Of a DNA stretch of 64,000 bases, positions 37,081-49,736 are shown in pieces (positions within the stretch are counted from its first letter, which is position 1; every line of letters starts with the position of its first letter). The translations under genes were made by a program, and so were the position numbers. Source of the DNA: Chamaelirium japonicum. Lineage: Eukaryota > Streptophyta > Magnoliopsida > Liliales > Melanthiaceae. The notes under the pieces were generated by a model. It saw only the letters and a list, made by a program, of their open reading frames with translations. It did not search any database and had not been told where the DNA came from. The stretch spans positions 888,001 through 952,000 of the forward strand of contig OX393551.1 of NCBI GenBank assembly GCA_947650365.1. The letters run 5' to 3'.

Positions 37081-40000
37081 TGTGTAGAATTTAGATTCCT
37101 TCTTACTTCACACCTATACCCATGGCTAATGGACTGGAGTAGGACTTCTTCTCTCTTTATTTATCTCTCTATTCTTTTCTCTCTTCTTCTTTCTCTTCTG
37201 TCTTAGTTTCTCCCTTAATTAAATAATTATATTATTTAATTAAATTATTTAGGTAGAAGAGAGAAGAGAATGGAGAGATAAACGAAGAGAGAAGGGCAAA
37301 AGTAGTCTTGCTCCAATCCATTGGACAAGGGTATAGGTGTGAAGTAAGAAGGAATCTAAATTCCAAAACTCCATAGAAGAGATAAAAGAAGAAAAGAGAA
37401 TGAAGCATGGAGAAGAGAGAGAAGAATCGAGAAGAGAACGTAGAGATTAACGAAGAGAGAAGAGAGAAGAAGTATTGCTCCAGTCCATTGGCCACAGGTA
37501 TAGGTGTGAAGTAATAAGGAATCTTAATTCCAAAACTTCACAGAAGAGAGAGAAGATAAGGACAGATTTCTATTTAATTACTAAAACTAGGAAGATTTAT
37601 ATTAATTTATTTAGGTCCTCTTCTTTTTTCTCACAACATGTTATCAGCACGAACATATTGAGCCCAACCGACTAGTCACAATAAAACGGAGAGAGAAACA
37701 AAGATAAAAGAAAGAGAAAAAGATAGAAGAGAATGGAGAGATAAACGAAGAGAGAAGAGAAAAGAAGTCCTGCTCCAAACCATTGGCCATGGGTATAAGT
37801 GTGAAGTAAGAAAGAAACTAAATTCCAAAACTCCACTTCTTAATATTTATACGACTCCTTTAGGGTAGGGCACGTGTAATGGCTCTCTTTTTCTTCCATC
37901 TCATAACACGTTTTCAGCACGAATATATCGTGCCCAGTTGACCAGTTATAAGAAAATAGAGTGAAACGAAGACAGAAGAGAGAAAAGAAGAGAGAAGTGA
38001 ACGAAGAGATAAATAAAAAGAGAAGAGAGAAGAAGTCTTTCTCCAATCTATTGGCCACGGGTATATGTGTAAAGTAAGAAGGAATCTAAATTCAAAAACT
38101 CAACAGAAGAGAGAGAACAAGAGGGAAGAGAATAGAGAGATAAATAAAGAGAGAAGAAAGAAGAAGGCCTACTCTAATCTAAAACTTTACTTATGTCTTC
38201 GTTTCTTTCTCCGTTTTCTTACGACTGGTCAGCTGGGCTCGACATGTTCGTACTGATAACATATTGTGAGATGGGAGATAGAGAGAGCTGTCAAACGTGC
38301 ACCACCCTAGAGGGGTCGTATATTATTTATTATTTATAGAGTAAGCTTACTTATGGTCTAAGCAGTCTATGGGAAACCCTAATCCATGGGAGAAGAGAGA
38401 AGAGAATGGAGAGATTTAATTATATTATTGAGAAGTGGAGTTTTGGAATTTAGATTACTTCTTACTTCTTACCTAGACCCGTGGCCAATAAACTATAAGA
38501 GGACTTCTTCTCTCTTTTCTCTTCGTGTATTTCTCCATTCTCTTCTATTTTATTCTCTCTCTTCTGTTTTTTCTCTATCTCCGTTTTCTTATAACTGATC
38601 GGCTAGGCTCGATATGTTCATACTGATAACGTGTTGTGAGATAGGAGAAAGAGAGAGCCGTCAAATGTGCACCACCCTAAAGGGGTCGTATAAATATTGA
38701 GAAGTTGGGTTTTTAAATTTAGATTCCATCTTACTTCATACCTATTCTCATGGCTAATGGACTAGAGCAGGACTTCTTCTCTTTTTGTTTATTTCTTTAT
38801 TCTCTTCTCTCTTCTTTTCTCTCTTTTGTCTTTGTTTCTCTCTCCGTTTTCTCTTCTCTCTTCTTCTCTCTCTTCTGTGTTCGTTTCTCTCTTCTTCTCT
38901 CTCTTCTGTGTTCATTTCTCTCTCCGTTTTTACTTGACTGGTAGGATTTCTTTTCTCTTTTCTCTTTGTTTATCTCTCCGTTTTTTTTTGTTTTCTTCTC
39001 TTTTTTCCGTCTTCATTTCTCTCTTCGTTTTCTTACGACTGGTCGGCTGGGCTTGACATGTTCATATTGATAACGAATTATGAGATGGGAGAAAGAGAGA
39101 GACATCAAACATGCCTCACTACAAAGGGATCGTATTTATTCATAGGGTAAGCTTACTTAGGGCTTAAGTAATCTATGGGAAATCCTAATCCATGGGAGAA
39201 TAGGGAAGAGAACGGAGATATTTAATTATATTATTTAGAAGTGAAGTTTTGGAATTTAGATTCCTTATTACTTCACTCCTATACCCGTGGTGAATGGACT
39301 GGAGTAAGACTTCTTCTCTTTTCTCTCTTTATTGTTCTTTCCATTCTCTTCTCTCTTCTTCTCTCTTCTCACAACACGTTATCAGCACGAACATGTCGAG
39401 CCTAGCCGACCAGTCATAAGAAATTGGTACAAGAAACGAAGATAGAAGAGAGAGAAGAAGAGAGAAGAGAACAGAGAGATAAATAAAGAGAAAAGAAGAG
39501 AAATAAAATATTTTTTATGCTTATAAATTTATATAAATTATTTAATAAATATATAATGTTTTATAATTAAATATTTAAATAATAATATTGAAATGATATG
39601 ATTTAATATTTAAAGAAACGATACACTTTATAATATTTAAAGAAATATTAATTGAAATAAATAAAATAAATCAGCAATCTCCCATCTCACAATACGTTAT
39701 CAGCGCAAACATGTCGAGCCCAATGGACCAGTCATAAAAAAACGGAGAGAGAAATAAAGACAAAAGAGAGAGAAGAAGAGAGAATGAGTTAGAAGACAAG
39801 GGAGAGATAAATGAAGAGATAAAAGAGAAGAAGTCTTGCTCCAGTCCATTCGCCACGGGTATAGTTGTTAAGTAAGAAGGAATCAAAATTCCAAAACTCT
39901 ACTTCTCAATAATATAATTAAATCTCTCCATTCACTTCTCTCTTCTCCCATAGATTAGGGTTTCCTATAGATTGCTTAGGCCTTAAGTAAGCTTACTTAT

Positions 40001-41520
40001 AAATAATATACGACCCCTTTAGGGTGGGGTATATTTGACGGCTCTCTCTTTCTCCTATCTTATAATATATTATCAGCACGAACATTTCGAGCCCCATCGA
40101 CCAGTCATAAGAAAAAAGAGAGGGAAACAAAGACAGAAAAGAGAAAAGACGAGAGAAGAGAATGAAGAGATAAACATAGAGATAAGAGAGAACAAGTTCT
40201 ACTCCAGTCCATTGGCCATATGTATAGGTGTGAAGTAAGAAGGAATCTAAATTCCAAAACTCTAACGAAGAGAGATAAGAAGAGAGAAGAGAACGAAGAG
40301 ATAAATGAAGAGAGAAGAAGTCCTACTCAAATCCATCAGCCACGGGTAAAGGTGTGAAGTAAGAAGGAATCTAAATTCTAAAACTCTCCTTCTCAATAGT
40401 ATTATGTCAACGTTATTATGATTATCATAGTAATGTTACTAAATTTTTTTTAATTAAATTAATAATTTATTTAATTATTAAATAATTTAATAATTTAATA
40501 ATTTAAATAATTTATTAATTAAATTTTTAATAAAAAAATTAATTTTTTTACTTATTTAATTATATAGTTATTTAATTAAATTTATTTATTTATTATTATT
40601 ATTAAATTATTAAATATTTAAATTAGGTAACTATTTAATTATTTAAATTATTAAATAAAGAAATAAAATTTTAATTATATACTTATTTAATTTATTTATT
40701 TTAATTAGTATTTTTTAAAACATTATTTTATTATTCAATTATTAAAAAATTAGTCTATTATTTAAATATTTAAAAACTTATTTAGTGAAGAAATATATTA
40801 AATAGATTATTTACAAAAACAAACAAATAATTTAATTATTAAATAATTTTATAGTTAAATAAATAATAATGAAATAAATTATTATATAATTAAATAATTA
40901 AATAATTAAATAATTATTTTATTAAATTATGAAATTTTAATTAAAATTAATAAAAAAATTAATTATTTATTTAAGTAATAAAATAAAAAATAATTTAATA
41001 ACTATTTACTTGTTATTTAAATAATTAGTTAATTATTTAAATATATAAATAATAAAATATTTTTTAAATAACTTAATAATTTTTAAAATAATCAAATAAA
41101 TATTTATTTATTTTAATATTTAAATAAAAAGAAATTATTTAAATAATTTAGTTATTAATTTATATAGATAAATATATATTTATTTAATTATATAATTATT
41201 TAATAATTTAATTTATTAAAATAATTAAATAATATGAAGAAAATATGGAAGATGAGGTACACCCGAATTGTTTACTTTAAAAATAATTTATATTTTTCTT
41301 TAAAAAAATTTAAAACATTACAACTGTTATAGGATCGTTAGATGTGATGGCTATCCACCATCGGTCCTCTCCCATGGATTAGGGTTTCCTATAGATTGTG
41401 TAGGCCCTAAGTAAGCTTACCCTATAAATAATATACGACCCCTTTCCCATAGATTACTTAGGCCCTAAGTAAGCTTACCCTATAAATAATATACGATCCC
41501 TTAAGGATAGGGCACGTTTG
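37080..41520. repeat. Duplicated block, copy 2
   Basis: Cores: + 37632, + 37902, - 38217, - 38587, - 38937 (truncated), - 39029, + 39371, + 39690, + 40061, then an AT block (40396-41340). The order matches copy 1 one for one. Compared with copy 1, the part around 38820-39060 is rearranged and 39495-39680 retains an AT-rich insert that is shorter in copy 1. Confidence 0.82.
40396..41340 (+). repeat. AT-rich block, complete copy
   Basis: Begins AGTATTATGTCAACGTTATT after CTTCTCAAT and ends with GATGAGGTACACCCGAATTG and a decayed GGATCGTTAGATGTGATGGC box. About 90 percent A+T inside. No open frame of note. Confidence 0.7.
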
Positions 41521-44500
41521 ACGGCTTTCTCTTTTTCCTATCTCACAATACGTTATCAGCACAAATATATCGAGCCCAGCTGACCAGTCACAAGAAAATG
41601 AAGAGTGAAATGAAGACAGAAGAGAGAAAAAAAGAGAGAAGAAAATAGTAAGATAAACGAAGAGAGAAGAGAGAAGAGAGAAGAGAGAAGAGAGAAGAAG
41701 TCCTGCTCCAGTCCATTGGCCATGGGTATAGGTGTAAAGTAAGAAAGAATCTAAATTCCAAAACTCCACTTCTCATAAGAGGTAGAGTTTTGAATTTTAA
41801 ATTCCTTTTTACTTCACACCTATACCCGTGGCCAATTCACTGAAGTAGGTCTTTTTCTTTCTTCTCTCTTCATTTATCTCTCTGTTATCTCTGTTCTTTT
41901 TTTATTTCTTCTCTCTCTTCTGTGTTCGTTTCTCTCTCCATTTTTTTATGACTGGTCGGTTAGGGTCGACATGTTTATACTGATAACCTGTTGTAAGAAG
42001 AGAGAAGAAGAGAGAAGAGAACGGAGAGATAAACGAAGAGAGAAGTCCTGTTAATATCCATTTACCACGGGTATAGGTATGAAGTAAGAAGGAACCTAAA
42101 TTCCAAAACTCTATTTCTCAATAATTCAATTAAATCTCTCTGTTCTCTTCTTGATCTCTTATATGGATTAGGGTTTCCTATAGATTGCTTAGGCCCTAAG
42201 TAAGCAAACCTTATAAATAATATACAACCCCTTTGGGGTGGGGAACGTTTGACGACTCTCTCTTTCTCCTATCGCACAACACATTATCTGCACGAACATG
42301 TCGAGCCCAGCCGACCAGTCATAAGAAAATGGAGTGAGAAATAAAGACAGAAGTGGAGTTTTAGAATTTAGATTCCTTCTAACTTCACACCTATACCCGT
42401 GGCCAATGGAGTAGAGTAGGACTTCTTTTCTCTTTGTTTATTTCTCCGTTCTCTTCTATCTTCTCCCATAGATTAGGGTTTCACATAGGTTGCTTAGGCC
42501 CTAAGTAAGCTTACCCTATAAATTATATACGACTCCTTTAGGATGGGGCATGTTTGATGGCTTCCTCTTTCTCCCATCTCACAGCACATTATCAGCACAA
42601 AAATATCGAGCCCATCTGACCAGTCGTATGAAAACGGAGAGAGAAATGAAGACAGAAGTAAAGTTTTGGAATTTAGATTTCTTCTTACTTCACCCCTATA
42701 TCCATGGCCAATGGACTGGAGTAGGACTTCTTCTATTTTCTCTTTTTATTTATCTCTTTATTCTCTTCTCTCTTCTTCTATCTCTTCTATGGAGTTTTGG
42801 AATTTAGATTCCTTCTTACTTCACACCTATACCCGTGACCAATGGACTGGAGTAGGACTTATTCTCTATTCTATCTTTGTTTGTATCTCTGTTCTCTTCT
42901 CTCTTCTTCTCTCTCCTCTATCTTTGTTTCTGTCTCCATTTTCTTATGAATGGTCGGCTGGGCTCGACATGTTCGTGCTGATAACGTATTATGAGGTAGG
43001 AGAAAGAGCGAGCCGTCAAACGTGCCCCACCCTAAAGGGGTCGTATATTATTTATAGGGTAAGCTTACTTAGGGCCTAAGCAATCTATGGGAAACCCTAA
43101 TCCATAAAAGAAGAGAGAAGAGAACAGGGAGATTTAATTATATTATTGAGAAGTGGAGTTTTGGAATATAGATTCTTCTCTATTCTCTCTTTATTCATCT
43201 CTCCATTTCTTTTCTTTCTTCTTTTCTCTTCTCACAACACATTATCAGTACGAACTAGTCGAGCCCAGTCGACATGTCGCAAGAAAACGGAGAGAGAAAT
43301 AAAGACTAAAGAGAGAGAAGAAGAGAGAAGAGAATGGAGAGATAAACAAAGAGAGAAGAAGTCCTTCTCCAGTCCATTGGCCATGGGTATAGGTGTGAAT
43401 TAAGAAGGAATCTAAATTCTAAAACTCTACTTCTCAATATTTATACGACCCCTTTATAGTGGGGCATGTTTAACGGGTCTCTCTTCGTCCTATCTTACAA
43501 CACATTATCAGCATGAACATGTCGAGCCCAGTCAACCAGTCATAAAAAAATAGAGAGAGAAACAAAGACAGAAGTGGAGTTTTTGATTTTAGATTTCTTC
43601 TTACTTCACACCTATACCCGTGGCTAATAGACTGGAGCAAGATTTCTTCTATCTTCTCTCTTTATTTATCTCTATGTTCTCTTTTCTTTTCTTCTCTCTC
43701 TTCTATGGAGTTTTGGACTAGAGCAGAACTTTTCTCCCTTCTATCTTAATTTATCTCTCTGTTCTCTTCTCTGTTCTATCTTAGTTTCTCTCTCCATTTT
43801 CTTATGACTTGTCGGTTGGGATCGACATGTTCGTACTGATAACGTGTTATGAGATAGAAGAGGGAGAGAGCCGTCAAATATGCCCCACCCTAAAGGGGTC
43901 GTATAAATATTGAGAAGTGGAGTTTTGGAATTTAGATTTCTTCTTACTTCACAGCTATACCCATGACTAATAGCTTGCAGCAGGACTTCTTCTCTCTTCT
44001 CTGTTTGTTTATCTCTTCGTTCTCTTTTCTCTTTTCTCTTCTCTCTCTTCTGTCTTTATTTCTCTCTCTGTTTTCTTGTGACTGGTCGACTGGGCTTGAC
44101 ATGTTCATGCTGATAACGTGTTATGAGAAGAGAGAAGAGAGAAGAGAAGGGAGAGATAAATAAATTATTTAACGACTGGGCTCGATATGTTCATACTAAT
44201 AACATATTGTAAGATGGGATAAAGAGAGAGCCGTTATATATGCCCCACCCTTTATATTATTTATATGGTAAGCTTACTTAGGGCTTAAGCAATCTATAAG
44301 AAACCCTATTCCAAAAGAAAGATAAGACGGTGGATAATGAACTAGAGTAGGTCTTCTTCTCTCTTCTCTCTTCATTTATCTCTCTGTTCTCTTCTCTCTT
44401 CTTTTTAATCTTCTGTAGAGTTTTGGAATTTACATTCCTTCCTACTTCACACCTTTACCCGTGGTGAATGGACTGGACCAGGACTTCTTTTTTCTTTTTT

Positions 44501-45640
44501 CTTCGTTTATTTCCTCTTCTTCTCTCTCTTCTGTCTTCGTTTCTCTCTTTCTCTTCTATCTTCGTTTTTCTCTTTGCTTTCTTATGACTGGTCGGCTGGG
44601 CTCGATATGTTCGTGCTGATAAAGTGTTTTGAGAAGAGAGAAAAAGAGTGAAGAGAATAGAAAGATAAACAAAGAGAGAAGAAGTCCTGCTCCAATCCAT
44701 TCGCCATGGGTATAGGTATGAAGTAAGAAGGAATCTAAATTCTAAAACTCCACTTCTCAATAATATAATTATAATCTTTCCGTTCTCTTCTCTCTTCTCC
44801 CATGGATTAGGGTTTCCCATAGATTGTTTAGGCCCTAAGTAAGCTTACACCATAAATAATGTACGACCCCTTTTGGATAGGGCATATTTGATGACTCTCT
44901 CTTTCTCCCATCTTACAACACGTTGTCGGATTTTTTCTGACTTCACACCTATACCCGTGGCCAATGGAATAGAGCTGGACTTCTTCTCTCCTCTCTCTTT
45001 GTTTATCTCTCTGCTCTTTTCTCTCTTCTTCTATCTCTTCTGTCTTCGTTAATCTCTCCGTTTTCTTGTGACTGGTCGGTTGGGCTCGAAATGATCGTAC
45101 TGATAACGTGTTGTGAGATGAGTAAAAAAGAGAGCCGTCAAACGTGCCCTACCTTAAAGGGATTGTCTAAATATTAAGAAGTGGAGTTTTGGATTTTAGA
45201 TTCCTTTTTACATCATATATATACCCGTTGCCAATGCACTAGAGCAGGTCTTCTTCTCTCTTCTTTCTTCTCACATCATTTATCTCTCCGTTCTTTCCGT
45301 TCTTTTCTCTCTTCTATCTTCGTTTCTCTCTCTGTTTTTTTGCGACTGGTCGGTTGGGGTTGACATATTTATGCTGATAACATATTGTGAGAAGAGAGAA
45401 GAGAACAGAGATATAAATAAAGAGAGAAGAGAACAGAGAGATAAACGAAGAGAGAAGAAGTCATGCCCATGTCTATTTACCATGGGTATAGGACTGAAGT
45501 AAGAAGAAACCTAAATTCCAAAACTCAATTTCTCAATAATATAATTAAATCTCTTTGTTCTCTTCTTTATCTCTCATATGGATAAGGGTTTCCTATAGAT
45601 TGCTTAGGCCCTAAGTAATCTTACATTTTAAATAATATAC
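41520..45640. repeat. Unit array, mixed orientation
   Basis: + cores near 41545, 42276, 42581, 43235, 43497 and 44915 (partial); inverted cores near 41945, 42941, 43799, 44073, 44171 (partial), 44579, 45062 and 45337. The stop-poor frames here (for example 137 codons from 42666) run through the CT-rich tract and the same conserved boxes as in all other inverted units. No gene is called. Confidence 0.82.
42789..43108 (-). repeat. Representative inverted unit, long type
   Basis: Read on the minus strand it has the telo-box segment (AAACCCTAATCC on +, near 43092), the TAAGCTTAC palindrome, TATA box (TATTATTTATAGGG on +), CCACCCTAAAGGGG, the PBS-like core (TTCGTGCTGATAACG on +, about 42973), a GA tract, the GGGTATAGG box and the AAACTCCA end. 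It is one of the best preserved examples. Confidence 0.7.
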
Positions 45641-48600
45641 GACCCTCTTAGGGTTGGGAACATTTGACGGCTCTCTTTCTCCCATCTCACAACATATTAT
45701 CAGCACGAACATGTCAAGCCCAGCCGACCAGTCGTAAAAAAACAGAGAGAAATGAAAACAGAAGTGGAGTTTTGGAATATAGATTCCTTCTAACTTTACA
45801 CCTATACCTGTAGCCAATGGACTGGAGCAGGACTTTTTCTCTCTTCTATCTTCATTTATTTTTCCATCTTCTATCTTCTCCCATGGATTTGGGTTTCTCA
45901 TAGATTGCTTAGGCCCTAAGTAAGCTTACCCTATAAATAATATACGACCCCTTTAGGGTAGGGCACGTTTGACGACTTTCTCTTTCTCCTATCTCATAAC
46001 ACGTTATCAGCACGAACATGTCGAGCCCATCCAACCAGTCGTAAGAAAATAGAGATAGAAACAAAGACAGAAGTGGAGTTTTGGAATTTAGATTCCTTCT
46101 TACTTCACACCTATACTCGTGGCCAATGGATTGGAGTAGGACCTCTTCTCTTTTCTCTCTTTATTTACCTCTCTATTCTCTTTTCTCTACTTCTCTCTCT
46201 TCTGTGGAGTTTTGGAATTTAGATTCCTTCTTACTTCACACCTATACTTGTGGCCAATGGACTGGAACAGGACTTCTTCTCTCTTATCTCTTTGTTTATC
46301 TCTTCATTCTCTTCTCTTTTCATCTCTCTCTTTTGTCTTTATTTCTCTCTCCGTTTTCTTATAATTAGTCGGTTGGGCTCGACATATTCGTGCTGATAAC
46401 GTATTGTGAGATAGAAGAAAGTGAGCACCATCAAATGTGCTCCACCCTAAAGGGGATGTATATTTTTTATAGGGTATGCTTACTTAGGGCCTATGCAATC
46501 TATGGGAAACCCTAATTCATGGGAAAAGAGAGAAGAAAATAGTAAGATTTAATTATATTATTGAGAAGTGGAGTTTTAGAATTTAGATTCCTTTTTACTT
46601 CATTCTTATATCCGTGGCCAATGGACTGGAGTAGGTATTCTTCTCTCTTCTATCTTCGTTTATATCTTCGTTCTCTTCTCTCTCCTCTGTCTTCGTTTCT
46701 CTCTCCGTTTTCTTGCGACTGGTCGATTGGGCTCGACATGTTCGTACTGATAACGTGTTATGAGATGGGAGAAAGAGAGAGCCGTCAAATGTGACCCACC
46801 CTAAAAGTATCGTATATCATTTATAGGGTAAGCTTACTTAGGGCCTAAGCAATCTAAGGGAAACCCTAATCCATAGGAGAAGAGAGAAGAGAATATGGAG
46901 ATTTAATTATATTATTAAAAAGTAGAGTTTTTGACTTATTCTCTATTCTCTCTTCTTCTTTCTTCTCACAACACGTTATCAGCATGAACATATCGAGCCC
47001 AGCCGACCAGTCACAAAAAAATGGAGAGAGAAATAAAGACAGAAGAGAGAGAAGAATAGAGAAGAGAACAGAGAGATAAATAAAGAGAGAAAAGAGAAGA
47101 AGCCCTACTCCAGCCATTGGCCACGAGTATAGGTATGAAGTAAGTAGGAATCTAAATTCTAAAACTCCACTTCTCAATATTTATACGACCCCTTTATGGT
47201 GGGGCATGTTTGATGGGTCTCTCTTTGTCCTATCTCACAATACGTTATCAGCACGAATATATCAAGCTCAACCGACCTGTCCCAAGAAAACAGAGAGAGA
47301 ATCAAAGACAGAAGTGGAGTTTTTGAATTTAGATTTCTTCTTACTTCACACCGATACCCGTGACCAATGGATTGGAGCAGGACTTCTTCTCTCTTCTATC
47401 TTCATTTATCTCTCTGTTCTATTCTTTTTTCTTTTCTTTCTTCTATGGAGTTTTCGACTGGAGTAGGACTTTTTTTCCTTTCTATCTTCATTTATCTCTC
47501 CATTCTCTTCTCTCTTATTCTCTCTTTTGTCTTTGTTTCTCTCTTCATTTTCTTATGACTGGTCGGCTGGGATCGACATGTTCGTGCTAATAACGTGTTG
47601 TGAGATGAGAGAGAGAGAGAGAGCCGTCAAATATGCCCCACCCTAAAACGATCATATAAATTTTGCAAAGTGGAGTTTTAGAATTTAGATTTCTTCTTAC
47701 TTCACAGCTATACCCATGGCCAATAGACTGGAGTATGACTTCTTCTCTCTTCTCTCTTCATTTATCTCTTTATTCTCTTTTCTCTTCTTCTCTCTCTTCT
47801 CTCTTCGTTTCTTTCTCTGTTTCCTTATGACTTATCTGCTGGGCTCGATATGTTCGTGTTGATATTGTGTTATAAGAAGAGAGAAGAGAATAGAGAGATA
47901 AATAAAAAGAGAAGAGAGAAGAAGTCATGCTCTATGTTATTTAACTAATATATAATTGTAAAAAAAACTGAGAAAGAAAGAAAGACAGAAGAGGGAGAAG
48001 AAGAGAGAATATAACGGAGAGATAAACGAAGAGAGAAGAAGTCCTGCTCTAGTCCATTGGCCATGGTTATAGGTGTAAAGTAAGAAGGAATCTAAATTCT
48101 AAATCTCTACTTCTCAATATTTATACGACCTATTTAGGGTGGGGCATGTTTGATGGCTTTCCCATTCTCCCATCTCACAACACTTACCATATAAATAATG
48201 TACGACCCCTTTAAGGTGGGGCACGTTAGACGGCTCTTTCTTTCTCCTATCTCACAATATGTTATCAGCACTAATATATCGAGCCCAACCGACCAGTCAT
48301 AAGAAACGGAGAGAGAAATAAAGACAGAAGAGAGAGAAGATAATGGAGAGATAAACGAAGAGAGAAGAGAGATGAAGTCCTGCTCCAGTCCATTAACCAC
48401 GGGTATAGGTGTGAAGTAAGAAGGAATCTAAATTCTAAAACTCCACTTCTATCTTCGTTTCTTTTTTTCTTTTTTTGCTACTGGTCGGCTGGGCTCAATA
48501 GGTTCATGGTGATAACGTGTTATGAGATGGGAGAAAGAAAGAGCCGTCAAACGAGCCCCACCCTAAAGGGGTCGTATAAATATTAAGAAGTAGAGTTTTG

Positions 48601-49135
48601 GAATTTAGATTCCTTCATACTTTACACCTATACCCGTGGTCAATGGACTGGAGTGGGACTTCTCCTCTCTTCTCTCTTCATTTATCTCTCTGTTCTCTTC
48701 TATCTTCTTCTGTCTTCTCGCTTCGTTTATCTTTCCGTTCTATTCTCTTTTCTTTTCTCTCTTTTATCTATGTTTCTCTCTCTATTTTCTTGTGACTAGT
48801 TTGTTGGGCTCAATATGTTTATGCTGATAACGTGTTTTGAGATAGGAGAAAGAGAGAGCCATCAAACATGCCCCACTCTAACGGGGTCATATATTATTTA
48901 TAGGGTAAGCTAACTTAAGGCTTAAACAATCTATAGGAAAAAGAAAGAAGGACAAAAGAGAGAAGAAAATATAGAGAGAAACGAAGATATAAGAGAGAAA
49001 AGAAGAGAAAGGAGAACAAAGAGATAAACGAAGAGAGAAGAGAGAAGATATCTTGCTTTACTCCATTCGTCAAGGATATAGGTATGAAGTAAGAAGGAAT
49101 CTAAATTCCAAAACTCCACTTCTTAATAGTATCAT
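45640..49135. repeat. Unit array, mixed orientation
   Basis: + cores near 45689, 45996, 46968, 47238 and 48257; inverted cores near 46357, 46709, 47549, 47821, 48473 and 48788. Units appear as pairs of two + followed by two inverted (45689/45996 then 46357/46709; 46968/47238 then 47549/47821; 48257 then 48473/48788), suggesting a four-unit higher-order repeat of about 1.25 kb. No gene is visible. Confidence 0.8.
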
Positions 49136-49736
49136 CTCAACGTTATTATGATTATCATAGTAATATTACTATAATTACTTATTTAATTATTAAATAATTT
49201 AATAATTAGATAATTTAATAATTAAGTTTTTAGTAAAATAATTAATTAATTTAATTATCTAATTATTTACTTATTTTTTTAATATTAATAATATAAAGTA
49301 AACTAATTAAATAAATATTGAGAGAGAAGAGATAAGAAGTCCTGCCTAGTCCATTCGCCACGGGTATAGATATGAAGTAAGTAGTAATCTAAATTTCAAA
49401 ACTCCACAGAAAAGAGAAAAGAAGAGAGAAGAGAACAAAGAGATAAATAAAGAAAGAAGAAGTTATGCTCCAGTTCATTGGCCACGGGTATAGGTGTGAA
49501 CTAAGAAGGAATCTAAATTTTAAAAACTCCAATTTGTAATAATTTAATTATTTAGATAATTAAATAACTATTTATACTATAATAATTATATTTAAATAAT
49601 TATTTTACTAAAAAATTAATTATTAAATTATTAAAATATTTAAAATATTAAATAAATAAATAACTGGTTAATTTAATTAAAAAAATTATTGTAACATTAC
49701 TGTGATAATCATAATAACGTCGAGATGATACTATTG
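49136..49736. repeat. Foldback element interrupted by an array piece
   Basis: Left arm AGTATCATCTCAACGTTATT at 49139, right arm ATAACGTCGAGATGATACTA ending near 49733. AT-rich interior, split at about 49317-49540 by a fragment with two CCACGGGTATAG boxes. It shows that array fragments have moved into, or exchanged with, the foldback interior. Confidence 0.65.
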
